From: Stramenopiles sp. TOSAG23-6 | Taxonomy: Eukaryota > Sar | Direction of reading: 5' to 3' | DNA length: 15,160 bases | NCBI GenBank assembly: GCA_900128565.1 | Contig: LT636126.1 | Coordinates: 1-15,160 of the forward strand | Shown here: positions 1 to 6,841 of the stretch, one piece after another | How the letters are laid out: every line of letters begins with the position of its first letter | How positions within the stretch are numbered: position 1 is the stretch's first letter | The notes under the pieces: generated by a model | Databases searched by the model: none | The model's input: only the letters and a program-made list of their open reading frames with translations | What the model was told of the DNA's origin: nothing | Program-made: the position numbers and the translations under genes

Positions 1-51
1 GTACCTAACAAATTTTAGTTTTTTTTTTTGAAATATTTTTCCAAAATACAT
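1..51 (+). repeat. Introner copy, 3' part
   Basis: The window opens at GTACCTAAC, the second half of the introner palindrome plus the branch-like CTAAC, followed by T-rich and A-rich sequence ending CCAAAATACAT. The exon is taken to start at 52; AG at 54-55 is an alternative acceptor, because the upstream exon is not visible. Confidence 0.8.
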
Positions 52-1723
52 ACAGTTTCTGAAATTTGGTCCGAACTCGAAACAAAATATCCTGGTCTTT
101 GTCGAAATGATAATCATTCCCATGACATGTTACCTACAAGACGCTATGGGCTAGCAGATAAACAAGCAGTATTTACACGTCAGATTCTACGGAACAGGTA
201 TGTTTTTTTTTTTTAATTATTTGAAGTTTTTTTTTCGTACGAAATTTCGTACCTAACAAAAACAAAAAAATATTTTTTTCACAATACAGACAATCTAAGA
301 AATTGTATAGTGCTCTTAATACAATTTTACCTCCTTGGGATGGTTTCACGTATGATTGTCAGGATATATTAGATAATCCCAAAACTAGTCAAGTAACTGC
401 GAATAGTGTTGTATGTTTTCAAAATTGATTTTTTTACCTATTTTTTTTTGGATCAATTTTTTTCATAGAAAAAAAATATTTTTTTTTTTCATTGAAAATT
501 TCATACCTAACGATTTTTTTTTCTTGCTCAAAAAAAATATATTTTTCACAATACATGTAGTTTCACAAGATCGATGGTGCCTTTACCCTCCATCTTTAGG
601 TAATCCTCAACGGCAGACAAATAATCCTGGCGCACATTTAGACATTTGTCCGTGGCAATATTTGTCTATTAATGGGCCAAATCAAACACGAAATGTACGT
701 TTTCATCTTGAATTCATTTTTTTTTTAGTACGAAATTTCGTACCTAACAAAAAACAATTTTGAAATATTTTTACACAATACATTATTCTGAAGAAACAAA
801 TATTGATAATTTAAGGTATAAAAATGGTCTATATGATTTTAGAGCAGAGATCAACTGTGTGAAAGGAAAATTTGGTCCACATAACCAAGGTATTCTCAAC
901 CTCATTGATGCATGTTTTCATCATTCTATTTTTTACTAAAAATTCTTTGTATTACATTTTGTAATTTTTTGACAAAAAAAAAAGTTTTTTTCAAAAATCA
1001 TTTTTTAAATTTTTTTTCGTACCAAATTTTGTACCTAATTATTTTTTTTACTCAAAAAAAAAATATCTTTCACAATACATAATCGTGCTGAAGATGGAGG
1101 GACAGCTGTCGTTCCAGGATTTCATAAATGCTATCCCAAATGGAGCCAGTCTCTTGGTACTTATAAGGAAAATCGAGTCGGTCAACGTCGCCGAGGGAAT
1201 TCTTACGTTTTTTCTAATCCCTATGTATATTTTCATTATGAATTTTTTACCTAAAGTTTTTTTTTCATACGAAATTTTGTACCTAACGAATTTCAAATTT
1301 CTGAAATGTTTTTTCACAAAATATGATCCTATTCATAAATTAATGAGAAGGGTTACGTTACGAGCTGGATCACTTTTGTTATGGAATCAATGTACTGTTC
1401 ATGGAGCACAACCTAATACATCTGATAGGCCACGTGTAGCACAATTTGTTCGTGGTTTTCGATTTGTACGTTTTCAAAATTGAATGTATCTTTTTTTTTA
1501 GTGCGAAATTTTGTACCTGACAAAAAAATTAAATTGAAAATATTTTTTCACAATACTTGGTGAACTTTCTGACGAAAGAAGAAAAGCAAGAGCTAAAAAA
1601 ATATTACAAGAAATTAAACAAGCAAATTTACTAAAAGAATTAACACCTCTATCCAAACACGTTTTTGGTATTGATGAAGATTATACATCGTACCAAAACC
1701 TTAACCCNAANCCNACTGTTTNA
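52..1723 (+). CDS. Phytanoyl-CoA dioxygenase-like 2OG-Fe(II) oxygenase, 5'-partial, seven exons
   Basis: Exons by frame: 52-197, 290-410, 557-694, 784-909, 1081-1224, 1325-1465 and 1559 to about 1723, giving roughly 323 residues; the 5' end lies outside the window. The spliced protein reads through six introns without a stop and looks like the PhyH family. Residues about 116-118 are HLD, the HxD iron ligands. VVPGFH follows near 190. The distal His is in TVHGAQPN near 251, and DRPRV near 260 supplies the Arg expected to bind 2-oxoglutarate. Such enzymes hydroxylate small-molecule substrates in a 2-oxoglutarate- and Fe(II)-dependent reaction; the substrate here is unknown. The tail is Lys/Glu-rich. 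The end is uncertain: codon 1721-1723 is TNA, a stop if N is A or G, inside a stretch with scattered Ns. All six internal introns are introner copies, and only the first has GT-AG ends. Confidence 0.85.
198..289 (+). repeat. Introner intron 1 of the dioxygenase gene (GT-AG)
   Basis: A 92-bp intron. The exon ends AACAG, the intron starts GTATG and ends CAATACAG. The perfect 16-bp palindrome is at 237-252 and CTAAC at 253-257, 32 nt before the end. Phase 2. It is the only copy with a canonical AG end, and the upstream exon also ends in AG. Confidence 0.9.
411..556 (+). repeat. Introner intron 2 of the dioxygenase gene (GT-AT)
   Basis: A 146-bp intron running GTATGTTTTC to CACAATACAT, phase 0. 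CTAAC is at 507-511. The palindrome is imperfect. With the TGTA shared between the two boundaries, no placement gives GT-AG. The exon flank TT does not fully match the AT end. Confidence 0.85.
695..783 (+). repeat. Introner intron 3 of the dioxygenase gene (GT-AT)
   Basis: An 89-bp intron running GTACGTTTTC to CACAATACAT, phase 0, flanked upstream by AT. The perfect palindrome is at 728-743 and CTAAC at 744-748. The nearest downstream AG (CTGAAG) would shift the frame into a stop, so the AT end is forced by the frame. Confidence 0.9.
910..1080 (+). repeat. Introner intron 4 of the dioxygenase gene (GC-AT)
   Basis: A 171-bp intron running GCATGTTTTC to CACAATACAT, phase 0, flanked upstream by AT. 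The core at 1018-1039 ends CTAAT. The spliced protein reads ILNLIDNRAEDGGT, a continuous and plausible family motif. An alternative GT-AG reading (after 895, to GCTGAAG) keeps frame but deletes part of this motif. Confidence 0.8.
1225..1324 (+). repeat. Introner intron 5 of the dioxygenase gene (GT-AT)
   Basis: A 100-bp intron running GTATATTTTC to CACAAAATAT, phase 0, flanked upstream by AT. The core is at 1266-1287 with CTAAC 37 nt before the end. Splicing gives SNPY-DPIHKLM; any downstream AG would remove DPIHKLM. Confidence 0.85.
1466..1558 (+). repeat. Introner intron 6 of the dioxygenase gene (GT-TT)
   Basis: A 93-bp intron running GTACGTTTTC to CACAATACTT, phase 0. The upstream exon ends TT and so does the intron. 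The core at 1500-1521 ends CTGAC. The frame joins RGFRF to GELSDERR. Confidence 0.85.
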
Positions 1724-1749
1724 AAAAAAAANGAAAAAANGAAANGAAN
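1708..1749. other. Patch of ambiguous bases
   Basis: Single N calls are scattered through a C-rich then A-rich 42-bp stretch at the 3' end of the dioxygenase gene. It looks like a low-quality consensus or a weakly supported join rather than a sized gap. The end of the dioxygenase reading frame cannot be fixed because of it. Confidence 0.9.
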
Positions 1750-1818
1750 CCATGATCAGTGTAGAAGGAGATCTGACTTTCAGTTGATTATAAATTAATT
1801 TACTTTATTCATAATATT

Positions 1819-3087
1819 TTATACTTCTGGTTGAAGTTCTTCAATTTCATGTTCAGGTTCAGGTTGAATTATAACATCTTTGAGACGGTTTTCCCCAAAA
1901 GGGAGCTCTGCCCCAGGAACCCGATACACAATATCTCGGTTGCCGCGGCGAAGAAGGCTTTTATGAACGTTTTTCTTTCCCGATATATATTTTTCCCCAA
2001 TATTATGAATTAGATCCAGCAAAACATGGGGCACTTGAACAAAAGCAAGTAATTGCTCAGCATTCAAAAGTTTAATATTACGAAAAACACAATTAGGGTT
2101 GGCAAACTGAAAAGTTACTCGTCCGTATTTTTCAAACATAGTACCACTCAATCCGTACTTGTCTTCGATCCTAAATGACATATTACCCGTGGGTATACTT
2201 TCGCCTCGGGGGCCAAATTTTTCAAAACATTCATTTAGGCCAACGTTTCCCAATCCTACAGCTTCAGGCATTTGGCTAAATAAATCAAATATATGTCCAG
2301 CTGTTTTGTTCAATTTGGCTATCTCGCTTGCGTCCTCTGGACTTCCTATCATAGCCGTTAACAAAATATCTGGATTTTCTCGCATAAACTCTGGAACGTA
2401 TCCGAAATCCAAGTCGTCTTCTAGAGCGGTCTTTACTACGTCAGCATCATGTTTCAGTCTGTCAGATAAAAGTTGAAACATCTGACTTTTGATTCCACTA
2501 GACATGAACCTGGCTTTATCATCAAAAATATTCAAATGATTGCAATTTTCTTTTAGAGATTCATATTGAAGCATTTCACTAGGGTGACAAATTCCTACGC
2601 GAAGTGATAGCATAGCAGATATAACCTCCTCATCACATTGCATGTCAACTGGAATTCTTTCATAGTTCAGTTTAGAGCGGTATAATGTCGCGACAAGAAC
2701 ATCTCGATCAACCTGTAAAGCTCTCGGTATTTTTTTAAGAATCCAATCGCAATCCTCTGCTGTAGATTCAGTATCAGCATGTCTTTTCAATAGCGCAATT
2801 ACCACGTCTTTATCGTTTACCAACTCGCCAACGTCTTTCCATATAGTGCTTGAAGTGTCATAATAATTGAAACGAGTAACCTCTTTTATAACTTGGTCCT
2901 TATCATGCCAGTCTATTGCGTCGCGCAAAATAGAGCTTTTATTGTAAGAATCAGGATCGCCCATTTTGTCGTGCCAAAGAGAGTGGCGCCAAATAGAGCT
3001 GTTATCGTCAGAATCCATTGCTTTGGTTGTAAAACAAAGAATCGCCATCGCGCTTAACACAAGTATAGCTTTTGAGATCATTTTCAA
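1819..3087 (-). CDS. Secreted protein with DUF4116-like repeats
   Basis: A 422-residue single-exon gene. The N-terminus (MKMISKAILVLSAMAILCF, cleavage plausible near residue 23) is a clear signal peptide, so the protein probably enters the secretory pathway. The middle, about residues 85-260, holds several units of the pattern IP..L..D.DVL.A.L followed by a second similar helix pair (for example WILKKIPRALQVDRDVLVAT and VPEFMRENPDILLTAM). These resemble the DUF4116 leucine-rich helical repeats common in some protists. The Cys content is modest and the tail is acidic (EPEHEIEELQPEV). No catalytic motif is seen and the function is unknown. It is convergent with the dioxygenase gene and divergent from the next gene. 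It carries no introner. An AATAAA on its strand (plus 1804-1809) lies just past the stop. Confidence 0.8.
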   Translation of the reverse strand: MKMISKAILVLSAMAILCFTTKAMDSDDNSSIWRHSLWHDKMGDPDSYNKSSILRDAIDWHDKDQVIKEVTRFNYYDTSSTIWKDVGELVNDKDVVIALLKRHADTESTAEDCDWILKKIPRALQVDRDVLVATLYRSKLNYERIPVDMQCDEEVISAMLSLRVGICHPSEMLQYESLKENCNHLNIFDDKARFMSSGIKSQMFQLLSDRLKHDADVVKTALEDDLDFGYVPEFMRENPDILLTAMIGSPEDASEIAKLNKTAGHIFDLFSQMPEAVGLGNVGLNECFEKFGPRGESIPTGNMSFRIEDKYGLSGTMFEKYGRVTFQFANPNCVFRNIKLLNAEQLLAFVQVPHVLLDLIHNIGEKYISGKKNVHKSLLRRGNRDIVYRVPGAELPFGENRLKDVIIQPEPEHEIEELQPEV

Positions 3088-3405
3088 GGTGATAAATTTT
3101 GATGATTACTTGGATCAATCAAAATTGTGGTACCTGTCTATAGAATCTAATCTATAGAGACACACTGACTGACGCTGACTGACTTCTTGGTAAAAAGTAC
3201 ACTATGAAGTTCACCCTTCTTTCAGCATTCTTTGAAACTTCTTTTGAAATCAGGACAAAACTCACTATACAAAATCACGAAATCCGATAATAAAAATAAA
3301 AAAGTGATCGACACGTGCTGGTCATACTTTTAGTTCATCCTATTATTTCACACTAGTCCCTGAAATACTTATTCTTGTTCGAATACCAATACATTTTCTT
3401 TCACG
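3088..3405. other. Intergenic spacer between divergent genes
   Basis: This presumably holds both 5' regions. Visible elements are an imperfect CTGACTGAC duplication near 3165-3183 and CACGTG at 3312-3317, about 90 bp before the small gene. No ORF, RNA gene or introner core is seen. Confidence 0.5.
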
Positions 3406-3841
3406 ATGCGCATCTTTGCTGCCGTAAGACGCATAGCTACACATAGTAGAGGCAGTGCTCTTCACACTAGTAGAAAGTCACATCGAGGTCCTCACTTTGG
3501 AAACGTTGGTGGAGAGTCTATGAGTCAAGGGTCAATGGGTTCAACTATGGGCGGCTCCGGTAGAAGGTCCATGGGCTCAGATAGTTTAGGAGGCTCTGGG
3601 ACATTCCGTACTCATGCTCAACGCAATGCTTTACGGCGTGCGAAAATTGGTGGTATGGTAGCTTTAGTTGATTCACGTGACTTATTCCTTGCATGCTTGG
3701 GCGATGACGACGACGGAACGTAAGTTATTTTTTACCTCATACACTTTGTGTTTCTTTCTTCCAAAATAGTTTCCCTTTGTTTCATTTAGTAAGTATACAC
3801 CTCACCGAGTTCTCCACATTCCATCATATCATGAGATTTAA
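3406..3841 (+). CDS. Small Gly/Ser/Met-rich protein with possible mitochondrial presequence
   Basis: Exon 1 runs from ATG 3406 to 3719 and encodes about 104 residues. The first 35 residues are rich in Arg, Ser and Ala with no acidic residue, as in mitochondrial targeting peptides. Residues about 38-65 are low complexity (SMSQGSMGSTMGGSGRRSMG), then a basic stretch (RNALRRAK), then ACLGDDDDGT. At 3720 lies a strong donor, GTAAGT, overlapping the in-frame TAA. Splicing to the AG at 3788-3789 after a T-rich tract gives a short second exon, 3790-3841, ending in TAA. The AG at 3768-3769 is an alternative, and unspliced the ORF stops at 3723. If spliced, this would be an ordinary GT-AG intron with no introner core, unlike all others here. 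Not recognised by family. Confidence 0.5.
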
Positions 3842-4475
3842 TAGTTAACGAGTAATTTGCGGTTTTATTTTCTCATATACAGATAATAAGTTGGCTGTCA
3901 TGTTCCTCTTTTGCTCGTGAGCTCTGGTCTCTCTATGGGTATTAGTAGTACTCTCAGTCTTATTGCTGGTCTATTTGGTGTGATATGTCAGTTCTCACAA
4001 AGCCCACTCCACCTGCGTTGTCGATTATTTGGAATCATGTGTCTATAAATACGAACGATTCTCCTGTATTAAGTATTACTCTCACACAGGACGGTGACGC
4101 CATCTCCATTTTAAATATTTTCATTTGCAATTTTCATCTTCAAAATAAATTAATATATTAGAATTTAGATTGTTTTTATTCGATAATATATTCTACTTTG
4201 AAACGTACTATTCAACCTAGCCGGCTTGCTTGCATGATCGAATTAGTGGCCTAAATGTAAGATATGCAGTTAACATCATGGTCATGGTCATGGAAACAAA
4301 CGAATTCATCGAGCGGGCTAGTCACACGTGGCATTAAAATTTAAAATACTACTTTGGAATATACGGGTACCGGTATAAATGCTACCTTGGTAGTCGAGTC
4401 ACTTTTGTCCAACGACCGATTAAACCCTTTATTGCTGGACATCGATCGATCAATCGATCAATAGCGGATACTCTA
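3842..4475. other. Intergenic region upstream of the Lys-tail gene
   Basis: No convincing gene is seen. It holds an open but Met-poor hydrophobic frame (3890-4048, +), a short CATGGT hexamer run (about 4277-4292), CACGTG at 4325-4330, TATAAAT at 4374-4380 and overlapping ATCGATCAAT repeats at about 4441-4462. The last four lie within 200 bp of the next ATG and may be promoter elements. Confidence 0.5.
4374..4380 (+). promoter_or_regulatory. TATA-like element
   Basis: TATAAAT lies about 100 bp before the ATG at 4476, with CACGTG (a bHLH/bZIP-type core) 45 bp further upstream. This is positional evidence only, and such strings occur by chance in AT-rich DNA. Confidence 0.25.
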
Positions 4476-5468
4476 ATGAGTGATGTCGAAGAAGAATATC
4501 AAGTTCCACTTGAAGCTTTCCCAAAGGAAGGTCCTCGGCACTACATATTTCGCCGAGTTCATGGGGAAGATGTACTTCAAAATGTGAAAGAATTGAAATG
4601 TGAGGGCGGTCTTGAAGTCTCTTCTAAAGGGGATAGCGCGCTTCTTTACGCCAAGTTTGGAGAGGAAGGGGGGCATGGTGGTGAAATTCGTGCTATCATG
4701 TACAACATAGATCCGGAAGATCTGAGTTACAACAACTCCAGAGAAGTTTTTCCGAGCCACAAAAAAGCATTCTTTCGTGCTGACGCTTCAACAGCTTGGG
4801 TTGACTACGGCGTGTGGAACGGTCCCATTCACCGCAGTGGAGGGCTCGGTTGTGGATTCATAGGTCAGGTTTGTGAGTTTGGTGCCCATTACGCAGAAGC
4901 AGGGAAAGTGGGTGACCTGGCGGAAGATCCTTGGTCATTCAGGGGAATTACTGCACTTATCAGTGTGGTGGACGAGCCACCGATTGAATCGATTCCTGAA
5001 GAACATCGACATTTAATACCACCTGAATTTAAACCGCTACCGAAAGGTACCCTTTTATTCACTTTATATTTCGATGATGGATCAGGTCACTATGGTAAAA
5101 GCGCGCCTATTCCTTTAAATCTTATGTTTGAACCAGTAAAGGAATGTGATGCTACTGTATCAGTTGTACGTCTTCTTTTTCAATTTCGAACTTATTTTTT
5201 TTGGTACGTAATTTCGTACCTAACAATTTTTACAAAAAAAAAATTCACAATATATGTACCGCCCCACGTTGCGGAGCATATCCGGAGCATAAAGAAAAAT
5301 AAGAAAAAAGATCAAAAAGTTGGAGGTGACAATCATGAAAAAGTTAGAGATGACAATCAGATGAAAAAAAGTATCAATAAAAGAGACGCATCTACTCAGG
5401 AATTTCAACCAAATCAAAAAATGAAGCAAAATAATCCAAACAAAAAAGCTAAACATAATATAAAATGA
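4476..5468 (+). CDS. Unknown protein with Lys-rich basic tail, two exons
   Basis: Exon 1 is 4476-5165 (230 codons) and exon 2 is 5256-5468, giving 300 residues. The first 230 residues look like a compact globular domain, acidic at the start (MSDVEEEYQVPLEAFPKEG) and rich in Gly and aromatics, with GGLGCGFIGQVCEFGAHYAE near residue 130 and beta-like segments around LLFTLYFDDGSGHYG. I do not recognise the family. Exon 2 codes a very different, low-complexity tail rich in Lys, Asn and Gln (IKKNKKKDQK, PNKKAKHNIK), which could be a nuclear or nucleic-acid-binding tail. The 90-bp intron between them is an introner with no in-frame stop, so the unspliced frame also stays open (330 residues). It is convergent with the dehydrogenase gene, with 188 bp between the two stop codons. 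Confidence 0.8.
   Translation: MSDVEEEYQVPLEAFPKEGPRHYIFRRVHGEDVLQNVKELKCEGGLEVSSKGDSALLYAKFGEEGGHGGEIRAIMYNIDPEDLSYNNSREVFPSHKKAFFRADASTAWVDYGVWNGPIHRSGGLGCGFIGQVCEFGAHYAEAGKVGDLAEDPWSFRGITALISVVDEPPIESIPEEHRHLIPPEFKPLPKGTLLFTLYFDDGSGHYGKSAPIPLNLMFEPVKECDATVSVVRLLFQFRTYFFWYVISYLTIFTKKKFTIYVPPHVAEHIRSIKKNKKKDQKVGGDNHEKVRDDNQMKKSINKRDASTQEFQPNQKMKQNNPNKKAKHNIK
5166..5255 (+). repeat. Introner intron of the Lys-tail gene (GT-AT)
   Basis: A 90-bp intron running GTACGTCTTC to CACAATATAT, phase 0. The near-perfect palindrome GGTACGTAATTTCGTACC lies just before CTAAC (5220-5224, 31 nt from the end). Both junctions share TGTAC, and no placement gives GT-AG. Its identity as an intron rests on homology to the other copies, because the frame is open through it. 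Confidence 0.8.
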
Positions 5469-5656
5469 AGATTTTCACATCTACAAAAGAAATGATTTAG
5501 GTACAAAATTTCATAGTAAAAAAATACTTTCAAATTCAAGCTGTTGCATCAAAATATAAATTTTATTTATTTGTCTCTGAAATTTCTTCATTTTTTTTCA
5601 ATTTCAATTTTTTTTATTTGTTTTTCGTACAAAATTTTGTACCTAGCTAACAAAAT
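5469..5656. other. Shared 3' region with two orphan introner cores in opposite orientations
   Basis: Between the two convergent stop codons are two core-like segments. One at about 5497-5520 reads in minus sense (TTAGGTACAAAATTTCAT on plus). The other at 5628-5649 reads in plus sense and has the perfect palindrome GTACAAAATTTTGTAC followed by CTAGCTAAC. Neither has the usual 5' GTAYGTTTTC and 3' CACAATACAT ends in clear form, so they are relics or introns of the two 3' untranslated regions. Confidence 0.6.
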
Positions 5657-6709
5657 TCACTCAGTTTTTAAAAACGATACAAACTTTTCTAATACATTTG
5701 GAGGCGAAATACCAAATGCATAACCTACGGAGCACAAATTTTTCGCTAGAGCAGCTGATAATACTTTGTGAAAAAATATTTCAAGAAGAAAAAAAATGTT
5801 ACTTTTGAAATATTTTGAAAAAAAAAAAAAAAAAAAAAATGTTAGGTATGAAATTTCTTACGAAAAAAAAACGATGAAACGTACATGGAATTCCAATCTT
5901 ATTTCGTTCTCGACTCTCATTCATCTCCTTTTCTCCCGGTACTAAAATAGGACCTGGCGCTTCTTCAGCAAGTGGTAGCCCATGCAAAATATCGCACAAA
6001 GTTTGCATTCTTTCAGCATAATTTTCAGTTCCAAATTTTGCAGGATCAACACAGATAAAATATTGTAAAAAAATATTTCAAAAACATTTTTTGATTTTTT
6101 TTTGTAAGGTACGAAATTTACTATGAAAAAAAAATGAAATGAAAGAAAGCAATTTACAAACATTGACCTAATTCCGCTGGTTCTTTTCTGTCTTTTGTAT
6201 TTGGATTCATAACCATACCCAGTTGTGTACTAAATTTAGCTGAGTGACCTGCAAATACACCACAGAGCATTTCAACCATCATGTATCATGAAAAAATATG
6301 TCAAATTCGAAATTTGTTAAGTATAAAAAATGTATACTAAAAAAATTTGAAATTGAAAAAAATAAATGTGAAATTGGAATGGATGATAAAAATATACATT
6401 CCAAGACAATATCCTTTATAACCATTGCCATGTATTGTGAAATAAAATGTTTACAGTTTGAATTTGTTAGGTACCAAAGTTTGTAACAAAATGTAGTACC
6501 AAAAAAAAAAAAAAAACTCAGGTACAAAATTTTGTACGAAAAAAAAATACAGGTGTTTCGGCTCCACCCAATGGAAGTAAGCCTCCGCCAGCAAATACTT
6601 CTTTGCACACACGAGTAGGACGACCTTTGCTGTCGAGACCCCATTGAGAGTTTTTTGGTAGAGGTTTTCCCTCTCGCATATAAACTTCAACTTTACCTAA
6701 TGGAATTAC
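5657..6709 (-). CDS. Malate/L-lactate dehydrogenase (Ldh2 family), C-terminal half, five exons
   Basis: Exons in transcription order: 6709-6551, 6429-6398 (only 32 bp), 6280-6158, 6057-5885 and 5760-5657, giving 196 residues and ending at TGA. The family, NAD(P)-dependent oxidoreductases of malate, lactate or sulfolactate distinct from classical MDH/LDH, is recognised by ordered C-terminal motifs: GKVEVYMREGKPLP (about 5-18), GGGLLPLGG (41-49), GNGYKGYCLGMMVEMLCGVF (54-73), GQCFICVDPAKFG (about 104-116), LVPGEKE and GIPL. Splicing at the introner boundaries restores every motif in the right phase. Known members are about 330-370 residues. The N-terminal half, including the SHG motif and most of the cofactor-binding region, is absent, and the sequence upstream codes for an unrelated SPRY protein. 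The fragment is therefore either a chimeric assembly or a rearranged, truncated gene. Confidence 0.88.
5761..5884 (-). repeat. Introner, last intron of the dehydrogenase gene (GT-AT)
   Basis: A 124-bp intron. On the minus strand it starts GTACGTTTC and ends CACAAAGTAT; the upstream exon ends AT. Phase 1, giving GIP-L. The core is at about 5841-5862. Downstream of it lies an A/T homopolymer of about 24 bp. Confidence 0.85.
6058..6157 (-). repeat. Introner, third intron of the dehydrogenase gene (GT-TT)
   Basis: A 100-bp intron. On the minus strand it starts GTAAATTGC and ends ACAATATTT; the upstream exon ends TTT, so the TT end is duplicated. Phase 2. Splicing gives GQCFICVDP with the family's spacing. 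Confidence 0.8.
6281..6397 (-). repeat. Introner, second intron of the dehydrogenase gene (GT-AT)
   Basis: A 117-bp intron. On the minus strand it starts GTATATTTTT and ends TCATGATACAT; the upstream exon ends AT. Phase 2. The core near 6316-6337 is degenerate. It joins CLGM to MVEMLCG. Confidence 0.85.
6430..6550 (-). repeat. Introner with duplicated core, first intron of the dehydrogenase fragment (GT-AT)
   Basis: A 121-bp intron. On the minus strand it starts GTATTTTTTTTTCG and ends TTTCACAATACAT, phase 0. It contains two cores: GTACAAAATTTTGTAC with CTGAG (about 6518-6539) and a second, diverged one, with CTAAC, near 6467-6490. The upstream exon ends CT, so only the T matches the AT end. 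Confidence 0.8.
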
Positions 6710-6841
6710 ATATTGAAAAAATATATTTAAAGTATACAACAACGTTAGTTTTTGTACCATTACCAAAATTAACAAAATTAGCAAAATTCGTTAAAAAAAC
6801 AAAAATTAAAATGTATCGTGTTTATCTGTATTTGAAGAAAC
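6710..6841 (-). repeat. Decayed introner at the giant-gene/dehydrogenase junction
   Basis: The 3' end is clear: on the minus strand CTAAC (plus 6744-6748) is followed 34 nt later by TTTTTTCAATAT and then the dehydrogenase exon. The palindrome is degraded. The 5' end is not certain: GTTTCTTC at 6841 keeps frame, as does ACATTTTAAT at 6814. No full GTAYGTTTTC is present. Unrelated truncated coding sequences lie on its two sides. Confidence 0.55.

Noticed and set aside
198-289. Self-splicing group I or II intron
   Set aside because: The elements are about 90-170 bp and lack the conserved core domains. A CTAAC-type branch site and GT start point to the spliceosome.
413-763. 116-codon open frame on plus
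   Set aside because: It is exon 3 of the dioxygenase gene read through the introners on both sides; the Phe-rich ends are intron sequence.
784-801. Canonical AG acceptor (CTGAAG) for intron 3 of the dioxygenase
   Set aside because: Using it puts the exon into a frame with an early TAA, whereas the AT end restores a long frame that continues into conserved motifs.
1085-1483. 132-codon open frame on plus as a separate gene
   Set aside because: Only its second half (from 1325) is the true dioxygenase frame. The first half is a shifted frame over exon 5 followed by translated introner.
1-1558. Regularly spaced palindromic repeats as a CRISPR array
   Set aside because: Spacing is 90-300 bp and irregular, the segments between repeats are coding exons, and the repeats vary and sit at intron positions.
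3890-4048. Hydrophobic 52-codon open frame as an exon of the small protein gene
   Set aside because: It has no suitable in-phase donor/acceptor pair with the strong donor at 3720, and the frame is preceded by two stops. It is probably fortuitous.
6281-6644. Minus-strand frames across 6279-6690 as small genes
   Set aside because: They are dehydrogenase exons translated through introners; correct splicing gives the family motifs.
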